Shown: piece after piece, positions 58,332-64,000 of the stretch
Layout: each line of letters begins with the position of its first letter
How positions within the stretch are numbered: position 1 is the stretch's first letter
DNA from: Limibacillus halophilus
GTDB taxonomy: Bacteria; Pseudomonadota; Alphaproteobacteria; Kiloniellales; CECT-8803
Reading direction: 5' to 3'
Assembly: GCF_014191775.1 (NCBI RefSeq)
Contig: NZ_JACHXA010000001.1
Span: forward strand, 124,001 to 188,000
DNA: 64,000 nucleotides
Translations under genes and position numbers: made by a program
The notes under the pieces: generated by a model
Told to the model about the DNA's origin: nothing
Databases searched by the model: none
The model's input: only the letters and a program-made list of their open reading frames with translations

Positions 58332-59470
58332 TGAAGGTCGCCTTCTACGCACCGATGAAGCCACCTGACCACCCAGTGCCTTCCGGCGACCGCCATATGG
58401 CTCGCCTATTGATTTCCGCGCTGGAAAGAAGCGGTCACGACGTAACCCTGGCAAGCCGTCTGGTTAGTCGCGACGGTCGAGGAGACGCCCTTCGGCAAGC
58501 GCGCCTGCAGCGACTGGGAAGCGAACTGGCAGAGCGCCTTTTGCGGCGCTATGCCCGGGCGCCGCGAGACCAGCTGCCCGAACTCTGGCTGACCTATCAT
58601 CTCTACTATAAGGCGCCCGACCACCTTGGCCCCAAAGTATCCAAGGCTTTGGGTATTCCTTATGTGGTGGCCGAGGCCTCAGTGGCCCCAAAGCGCGCTG
58701 GCGGTCCTTGGGACCTGGGGCACAGAGCTGTATTGAGCGCTCTAGGCGCAGCGAAGGGCGCAATCACGCTCAACCCGGCGGATGCTGGCTGTCTCGACCC
58801 TGCTTTGCCGCAATTGATGCTGCCGCCGTTCCTAGATCCGCAGCCCTACGAGGCCGCTCGCGGCATGCGATCGGCCCATCGCAAGACCGTGGCCGATCGG
58901 TTCGGCATGGACACCGAAAAAACCTGGCTGCTTACCGTCGCCATGATGCGGCCGGGCGACAAACTGGCGAGCTATCGCCTGCTCGCAGAGGCCTTGAAAA
59001 CATTGGCCACGACAGATTGGGAAATATTGGTGGTCGGCGACGGTACCGCATCAGGCGAAGTGCGTGAGGCTTTCCAGGGGTTTGCGAACGATCAAATGCC
59101 CTTGCGCTGGGCCGGAGCGCTGCCGGGCGAAATGCTGCCGACAATCTATGCCGCAGCCGACCTCTTTGTCTGGCCCGCCATTCGCGAGGCGTATGGTATG
59201 GCCTTGCTCGAAGCCCAAGCTGGCGGGCTTGCTGTGGTGGCCGGGCGCGAAGGAGGTGTCCCAGCCGTGGTCGACGACCAAGCAAGTGGCCTCCTGACCC
59301 CGCCGGGCGACTGTCGTGCCTTTGCCGCGGCGGTGTCGCGACTTATTGCGGATCCCGATCTGCGTGGGGAGATGGGCCGAAAGGCCGCCGAGCGGGTTTC
59401 TCGAACCCAGAATCTGGATATCTCGGCACGTAAGATCACCACCTTTCTGGAGCGATGCAGAACGCCATGA
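58331..59470 (+). CDS. GT4-family glycosyltransferase
   Basis: 379 residues of GT-B fold. It opens MKVAFYAPMKPPDHPVPSGD and RHMARLLISALERSGHDV. The donor domain shows WLLTVAMMRPGDKLASYRLL, ILVVGDGTASGEVREAF, LRWAGALPGEMLPTIYAAAD, and FVWPAIREAYGMALLEAQAG with the E-x7-E motif. It is coupled to both neighbours: TAATG at its start and ATGA at its end. The sugar cannot be predicted. Confidence 0.88.
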   Translation: MKVAFYAPMKPPDHPVPSGDRHMARLLISALERSGHDVTLASRLVSRDGRGDALRQARLQRLGSELAERLLRRYARAPRDQLPELWLTYHLYYKAPDHLGPKVSKALGIPYVVAEASVAPKRAGGPWDLGHRAVLSALGAAKGAITLNPADAGCLDPALPQLMLPPFLDPQPYEAARGMRSAHRKTVADRFGMDTEKTWLLTVAMMRPGDKLASYRLLAEALKTLATTDWEILVVGDGTASGEVREAFQGFANDQMPLRWAGALPGEMLPTIYAAADLFVWPAIREAYGMALLEAQAGGLAVVAGREGGVPAVVDDQASGLLTPPGDCRAFAAAVSRLIADPDLRGEMGRKAAERVSRTQNLDISARKITTFLERCRTP

Positions 59471-60090
59471 CCGAAACGGGATCATATGCGACGCCCTTCG
59501 TGTTGCTGCGCCACGGTCCCACGGAGTGGAACCGGGATCGCCGCTTACAAGGACGAAGCGATATCCCTCTGTCGCGCAAGGGCCGCGCCGAGGTTGCAAG
59601 CTGGCACTTGCCGCCGGACCTACAAGACTACAATTGGTTGGTCAGCCCCCTGGAACGCGCGCGAGAAACGGCCAGGATACTCGGGTTGGAGCAGGCCCGG
59701 ATCGAACCGCGGCTGATCGAGATGAATTGGGGCGAGTGGGAAGGGCAGCGCATCGCCGACCTCAGGCTCGCCTTGGGAACGGCTATGACCCGGAACGAAG
59801 CGAAGGGTCTGGATTTTCAACCCCCCGACGGCGAGAGCCCGCGTGATCTGCAAGAGCGCTTGAAACCGCTGTTAGAAGAGATCGGCCAAGAGCGCAGGCC
59901 CACGGCGGCGGTCTGCCATCGCGGCGTGATCCGTGCCCTTTACGCCTTAGCGAGCGGATGGGACATGACCGGCAAACCGCCGGATCGGCTGAAAGAAGCC
60001 TGCTTGCATCGCTTTGCCATTTCCAACGAAGGCATCCCAGCGGTCGTCCGCATGAATGAGAGTCTGCGCGGCGGGGAGGTCAGGATATGA
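59467..60090 (+). CDS. histidine phosphatase family protein (phosphoglycerate mutase-like)
   Basis: 207 residues from ATG 59467, which overlaps the previous stop (ATGA). The catalytic motif is VLLRHGPTEWNRDRRLQGRS with RHG. The second His is in AAVCHRGVIRALYALASGWD. Acidic GEWEGQ (here NWGEWEGQRIADL) is also typical. In this position it may remove phosphate from a sugar-phosphate intermediate. A glycan cluster role is inferred from coupling to transferases on both sides. Confidence 0.88.
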   Translation: MTETGSYATPFVLLRHGPTEWNRDRRLQGRSDIPLSRKGRAEVASWHLPPDLQDYNWLVSPLERARETARILGLEQARIEPRLIEMNWGEWEGQRIADLRLALGTAMTRNEAKGLDFQPPDGESPRDLQERLKPLLEEIGQERRPTAAVCHRGVIRALYALASGWDMTGKPPDRLKEACLHRFAISNEGIPAVVRMNESLRGGEVRI

Positions 60091-61262
60091 AGCCAAAGGT
60101 CCTTCTTTACGTACAGCACCTTTTGGGCATCGGCCACCTAAAGCGCGCCGCTCTGCTGGCCCGCGGCATGACGGATGCGGGGTTCCACGTTGTCTTCGTC
60201 TCTGGAGGCGAACCCCACAGCGGTCTGGATCTCGGAGCCGCGGAACCAATACAGCTTGCGCCCTGTCATGTGCGCGACGAGAGTTTCCAATTGCTCGACG
60301 AAACCGGTCAGCCGGTCAGCGCCGACTGGCAACAGCGGCGCCGCGATCATTTGCTTTCGATTCTGCAAGAAGCCCGGCCCGATGCCTTGTTGGTGGAGCT
60401 TTTCCCCTTTGGGCGCCGACAGATGCGCTTTGAACTGTTGCCGCTGCTGGAAGCGGCCCGGGAACAAGACCCATCCCCCCTTGTGTTCTGTTCGGTCCGC
60501 GACATCCTCTCGAAGATACCCAGCCCTGAGCGGCAGACGTGGATTGTGGATGTCCTCGGCAAGTACTTTGACGGCGTCCTCGTGCACGGCGACCGCTCTT
60601 TCATTCCCTTCGACGCGACCTTCCCGGCAACCCACCTTCTGGAATCGAAGCTTCTCTATACCGGCTATGTGACAACAACGACGGCGGCTGGCTCGCCAAC
60701 CGGAGCCGGGCGAGGCGAGGTGTTGGTTTCGACCGGCGGCGGCGCGGTCGCCGGGCCGCTGCTAGAAGCTGCGTTGGCGGCGCGACCGCTGACTTCTATT
60801 GCCTCGGCACCATGGCGGCTGTTGGCGGGCCGCAATTTTCCGGAGGAATCATTTCAAAGACTGCGTAAGCAGGCGCTGAAAACTGCAGGCGGCGTGATCC
60901 TGGAGCGCGCCAGACCCGATTTTCAACAACTGCTGGCCAACTGTCTGCTCTCCATCAGTCAGGCCGGTTATAACACCACGCTCGAGGTTCTCGCCGCAGG
61001 GCCCCGGGCAGTGCTTGTCCCCTATGCCGCAGGGGAGGAGGGTGAACAGAGCCTGCGCGCCGCGTTATTGGCGAAGCAGGGCCTGCTCACAGTCGTCGAG
61101 GAGCGCGGCTTGAGCGGGACCACGCTGGCCGCTGGTATCGAGATGGAGCTAAGGCGCCCGCGAATCGAAACAGCATTCGATCTTGATTTGGAAGGCGCCG
61201 CCCATAGCGCCAGCCTAATCCGGCAGGCTTTGGACGCAAAAAGGCAGCAACCCGACCGATGA
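60087..61262 (+). CDS. glycosyltransferase of the MurG-like (COG4671) group
   Basis: 391 residues, same group as the protein at 55756-56982. It opens KVLLYVQHLLGIGHLKRAAL with FVSGGEPHSGLDLG and has LVELFPFGRRQMRFELLPLL. The C-terminal half has EVLVSTGGGAVAGPLLEAAL, CLLSISQAGYNTTLEVLAAG and RAVLVPYAAGEEGEQSLRA. The start overlaps the phosphatase stop (ATGA), and its own stop overlaps the deacetylase-family start (ATGA). Sugar and acceptor are unknown. Confidence 0.85.
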   Translation: MKPKVLLYVQHLLGIGHLKRAALLARGMTDAGFHVVFVSGGEPHSGLDLGAAEPIQLAPCHVRDESFQLLDETGQPVSADWQQRRRDHLLSILQEARPDALLVELFPFGRRQMRFELLPLLEAAREQDPSPLVFCSVRDILSKIPSPERQTWIVDVLGKYFDGVLVHGDRSFIPFDATFPATHLLESKLLYTGYVTTTTAAGSPTGAGRGEVLVSTGGGAVAGPLLEAALAARPLTSIASAPWRLLAGRNFPEESFQRLRKQALKTAGGVILERARPDFQQLLANCLLSISQAGYNTTLEVLAAGPRAVLVPYAAGEEGEQSLRAALLAKQGLLTVVEERGLSGTTLAAGIEMELRRPRIETAFDLDLEGAAHSASLIRQALDAKRQQPDR

Positions 61263-62038
61263 CAACTTGGCGTAATTTGGACGAGGAACTGGCAGCCTGG
61301 CAGGAAGCGGGCCGAAAGCCGGTATTCTGGTGGCGCGACGACGATGCTGCGCGGGCAAGCGATGGTCTCTCACTTTTGTTGGAACTGCGCGCGGCATCGG
61401 ATCTGCCGCTTTCCTTGGCTGTGGTACCCGGCCTGGTGGAAGACAGCCTGGAAAAGGCCCTAGGCGATCGCCAAGGCCTTTCACTGTTGCAGCATGGGTA
61501 TCGGCATGAAAACCACGCAACGCCCGGGATGAAGAAGATCGAATTGGGCGGCACCCGTTCCACGGAAGAAATCCTAGCGGCTCTGGAGGCCGGCAAGAGT
61601 ATTGGAGAGGCCGTGTTCGGACGAGGTTGGCTTCCCGTCCTAGTGCCCCCGTGGAACCGAATCGAAGATCGGATCGTTCCGCATTTAGCGGCTTTGGGAT
61701 TTCAGGGGCTTTCGATCCACGGGCGCAGACGCGACGCCTTCATGGGGCTGACCGTGGTCAACAGTCATCTGGACATCCTGCAATGGAAACCGGCCGCCCA
61801 CTTTCTTGGGGAGGCGGCCTTGCTCACCCAACTTACGACCGCCCTGAGGACACGACGCCTGGAAGATACACCGGGCTCTGAAGAACCTTGCGGCATCTTG
61901 ACGCATCATCAAGCGCATGATCCCGAGAGTTGGCGGTTCCTAAAGTCTCTCTTTTCGCACCTGGAACAGCACGAGGTTGTTTCCTGGAAGGGGGCAATAC
62001 CGCTATTCTGCGAAACCAAAAGGGGAGACGAGCCGTAA
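61259..62038 (+). CDS. polysaccharide deacetylase (NodB-like) family protein
   Basis: 259 residues without signal peptide, so cytosolic. The first metal motif is PVFWWRDDDAARASDGL (Asp), the second LLQHGYRHENHATPG (His pair), and a third part LVPPWNRIEDRIVPHLAAL. HHQAHDPESWRFL near the C-terminus supplies the last His. It should remove acetyl groups from an N-acetylated sugar or related precursor. Start overlaps the preceding transferase (ATGA). Confidence 0.85.
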   Translation: MTTWRNLDEELAAWQEAGRKPVFWWRDDDAARASDGLSLLLELRAASDLPLSLAVVPGLVEDSLEKALGDRQGLSLLQHGYRHENHATPGMKKIELGGTRSTEEILAALEAGKSIGEAVFGRGWLPVLVPPWNRIEDRIVPHLAALGFQGLSIHGRRRDAFMGLTVVNSHLDILQWKPAAHFLGEAALLTQLTTALRTRRLEDTPGSEEPCGILTHHQAHDPESWRFLKSLFSHLEQHEVVSWKGAIPLFCETKRGDEP

Positions 62039-62040
62039 AC

Positions 62041-62562
62041 ATGCCGATTTTTCGCTATCCGCGAAGCAGCCTCATTGGTGATTTTTTGCGCTCAGGCGGG
62101 GGGCTGGCCGCCGGTTTGGCTGGACTCGTCCTGGCGCCGTCTTCCAGCGTCGTTGTTGTGATCAGCCTGTTTTTCATCGTTCTGTTCGGCTGGTTCCTCT
62201 GGCGCACCATTCGACGCAGCCGTACGGAAATCGCGTTGATATCGGATGGCATCGCCTGCAGGGACATTACCGAAAAGCGAATCTCCTGGGACGATTTGGC
62301 ATCGCTCAAGCTGCGCTTTTATGGAACGCGCCGCGAGCACCGCAACAAACAAGGCGGTTTCATGGTCCTCACTCTGGCCGGCCCTGGAAGTAAGATCGCC
62401 CTTGAATCCAGCCTCGAGGGGTTCAGCGATATTGTCGAACGTGCCGCTGCGGCCGCCCAGGCGAAGCACCTTGAAATCGATGCCGCCTCGCAAGAGTACC
62501 TGCTTGATCTGGGTATAGAGGCCGCCCAGCCAATCGCAGCCGTTCAAGCAGAGGAACATTAG
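62041..62562 (+). CDS. two-helix membrane protein of unknown function
   Basis: 173 residues from ATG 62041, two bases after the preceding stop. Two N-terminal membrane helices (AAGLAGLVLAPSS and VVVVISLFFIVLFGWFLW) are followed by a soluble domain: IALISDGIACRDITEKRISW and DDLASLKLRFYGTRREHRNK, as in PH-like domains of bacterial YdbT/YcxB type. No function is known. It closes the glycan cluster and may be co-translated. Confidence 0.72.
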   Translation: MPIFRYPRSSLIGDFLRSGGGLAAGLAGLVLAPSSSVVVVISLFFIVLFGWFLWRTIRRSRTEIALISDGIACRDITEKRISWDDLASLKLRFYGTRREHRNKQGGFMVLTLAGPGSKIALESSLEGFSDIVERAAAAAQAKHLEIDAASQEYLLDLGIEAAQPIAAVQAEEH

Positions 62563-62567
62563 GAATC

Positions 62568-64000
62568 ATGACAGTAGCGCAGCAACAGAGCACGCTCGTC
62601 AACCCACTTCTGGAGATTAAGGATCTCCGGGTTTCCTTCCAACTTCCGGAGGGCGTGCTTGAAGCGGTCCGAGGCGCTTCCTTTTCGATTGCGCGGGGCG
62701 GCACGGTGGCGCTGGTCGGTGAGAGCGGCTCCGGCAAATCGGTCATCAGTCAGGCGATCATGGGAATTCTCCCCCGTGTCGCTCGGATCAGTGGCGGAGA
62801 GATTCTGTTCCGCGACCCCAAGAATTCCGATCAGGCAATCAATCTGGCCCAACTGAATCCCGAGAGCAGCCGTTATCGGGATCTGCGCGGCGGCCGTATG
62901 TCGATCATTTTTCAGGAACCCATGACCTCGTTATCGCCCGTACATACCGTCGGAGATCAAGTCGGCGAGGCGCTTGCGCTACACAGCCCGGTAAGCAAGG
63001 CTGAAGGGCTTCGTTTGGTCGAGGAAATGCTTCGGCTGACGGGTTTTCCAGACCCTGCCCGAGCGCTAAAGACCTATCCCTTCGAACTTTCGGGCGGACT
63101 GCGTCAACGCGCCATGATCGCCATGGCGCTGGTTTGCCGACCAGCCCTCTTGATTGCCGATGAACCAACGACGGCCTTGGATGTCACAATTCAGGCCCAA
63201 ATCTTAAAGCTTATCAAGGACCTACAGGCCGAGTTGGGCATGGCCGTCCTGATGATCACACACGATCTCGGTGTCGTCGCCAATGTGGCCGAGGACGTCG
63301 TCGTCATGTACCACGGCCAAATCATGGAAAGCGGGAACCTGGAGGAAATCTTCCATAACCCCCAGCACCCATACCTGAAAGCACTCCTGCACGCCGTCCC
63401 CCGGTTCAACATGGATGCCGGAGAGCGCCTGGAACCCTTGCGCGAGATCGGCGCCAAGGAAAAGGCCGAAGCCCTGAGCCAGAAAATGGGCCACAAGGGC
63501 GATGCCGCCTCGGGCGAGCATCTACTGTCCATGATGGATGTTTCAAAAAGCTTCCGCATTCGCAAGTCGGGTTGGATCGGTTCCAAAAGCGACAAGGTTC
63601 GTGCGCTAGACGGTATCACCCTGTCAATCAGGCACGGCGAATGCCTGGGGCTGGTCGGTGAAAGCGGCTGTGGCAAATCTACCCTGTCTAAAGTCATCAT
63701 GCGGGCGGTGACGCCGGATAGCGGCCAAATCAATTACCATGCCAAAGGCGGCAACATCGACATTCTTGGGCTCAAAGGGGTCGAACTCAACGCCTTCCGG
63801 CGACGTGTACAGTATGTGTTCCAAGATCCCTTTTCGTCCTTGAATCCGCGTATGCGCGTTGGCGAGATTCTTTGCGAGCCCCTGGACATTCACCGTATCG
63901 GCAAGCCGGAAGAGCGGAACGCCAGGGTCGAAGAACTGCTGGAGCTCGTAGGGTTGGGGCGGCGACACCTACAGCGTTATCCCCATAGTTTTTCCGGCGG
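62568..64000 (+). CDS. peptide-type ABC transporter ATPase with two nucleotide-binding domains (5' part)
   Basis: 477 codons to the window edge, starting at ATG 62568 behind TTAGGA. The first domain has LVGESGSGKSVISQAI, QEPMTSLSPVHTVG, LSGGLRQRAMIAMALV and LIADEPTTALDVTIQAQIL. The second has LVGESGCGKSTLSKVI, FQDPFSSLNPRMRVGEIL and, just before the edge, HSFSGG. The double-domain, YejF/GsiA-like form energises uptake of oligopeptides or similar solutes. Unlike the protein at 52.7-55.5 kb, all motifs are intact. Partner permeases must lie beyond the right edge. Confidence 0.95.
   Translation, partial: MTVAQQQSTLVNPLLEIKDLRVSFQLPEGVLEAVRGASFSIARGGTVALVGESGSGKSVISQAIMGILPRVARISGGEILFRDPKNSDQAINLAQLNPESSRYRDLRGGRMSIIFQEPMTSLSPVHTVGDQVGEALALHSPVSKAEGLRLVEEMLRLTGFPDPARALKTYPFELSGGLRQRAMIAMALVCRPALLIADEPTTALDVTIQAQILKLIKDLQAELGMAVLMITHDLGVVANVAEDVVVMYHGQIMESGNLEEIFHNPQHPYLKALLHAVPRFNMDAGERLEPLREIGAKEKAEALSQKMGHKGDAASGEHLLSMMDVSKSFRIRKSGWIGSKSDKVRALDGITLSIRHGECLGLVGESGCGKSTLSKVIMRAVTPDSGQINYHAKGGNIDILGLKGVELNAFRRRVQYVFQDPFSSLNPRMRVGEILCEPLDIHRIGKPEERNARVEELLELVGLGRRHLQRYPHSFSG

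Overview
The window is chromosomal DNA of a free-living alphaproteobacterium, most probably from the Rhodospirillales or a neighbouring order. Pointers are: the high-GC codon use; the hrcA-grpE pair divergent from rph-rdgB-hemW; the order dnaK-dnaJ-dapB; a TAXI-type TRAP transporter; a UbiH-type ubiquinone hydroxylase; a mesaconyl-CoA hydratase with a malyl-CoA lyase-family neighbour (ethylmalonyl-CoA pathway); and GANTC (CcrM-type) sites in several upstream regions. This placement rests on recalled family resemblance and gene order, not on a search. There is no prophage, IS element, rRNA operon or CRISPR array. Most of the window is core genome.

Layout. 1-2282: the N-terminal 760 codons of a long secreted Gly/Ser/Tyr-rich repeat protein (minus strand, running off the left edge), divergent from a helical-repeat plus ATP-grasp protein. 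4.4-9.3 kb: a TAXI TRAP transporter, a TauD-like dioxygenase and a class IV aminotransferase. 9.4-12.7 kb: tRNA-Gly, a ProX-type editing protein and a run of quality-control genes (CnoX-like thioredoxin, Lon-substrate-domain protein, Trm112, DUF971). 12.8-16.4 kb: a DddP-like M24 protein, an IPNS-like dioxygenase and a ubiquinone hydroxylase. 16.6-18.4 kb: glnK-amtB behind a textbook sigma-54 promoter. 18.8-25.2 kb: dapC-like, ftsK, lolA, a sterol-desaturase-family protein and a PuuD-like hydrolase. 25.3-25.4 kb: a probable small RNA. 25.6-31.5 kb: xthA, alkB, dnaK, dnaJ, dapB. 31.5-34.5 kb: a pyridoxal kinase and the mcl2/mch-like pair.

34.5-35.3 kb is an 843-base gene-free stretch. It holds a terminator, a diverged tandem structured repeat with UUCG/CGAA hairpin loops, and a small group of DnaA boxes next to AT-rich DNA. 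35.3-43.6 kb: an MFS protein, a small protein divergent from a LysR regulator, purH, a CapD/PglF-type dehydratase with a WecA-type transferase (surface glycan priming), and gshB. 43.7-51.8 kb: SirB1-like, BON lipoprotein, YraN, PBP activator, hemW-rdgB-rph, hrcA-grpE.

51.8-55.5 kb is an unusual set: a small methyltransferase, a stand-alone cyclic-nucleotide-binding protein, and a 931-residue ABC-exporter-like protein whose nucleotide-binding motifs are nearly all degenerate. 55.8-62.6 kb is a tightly coupled seven-gene glycan cluster (four glycosyltransferases, a histidine phosphatase, a polysaccharide-deacetylase-family protein and a membrane protein), followed by a peptide ABC ATPase cut by the right edge. 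The best candidates for something undescribed are the degenerate ABC protein with its partners, the 11-bp-phased GANTC array before dapC-ftsK, the UUCG-loop tandem repeat, the small RNA at 25.3 kb, and the glycan cluster.
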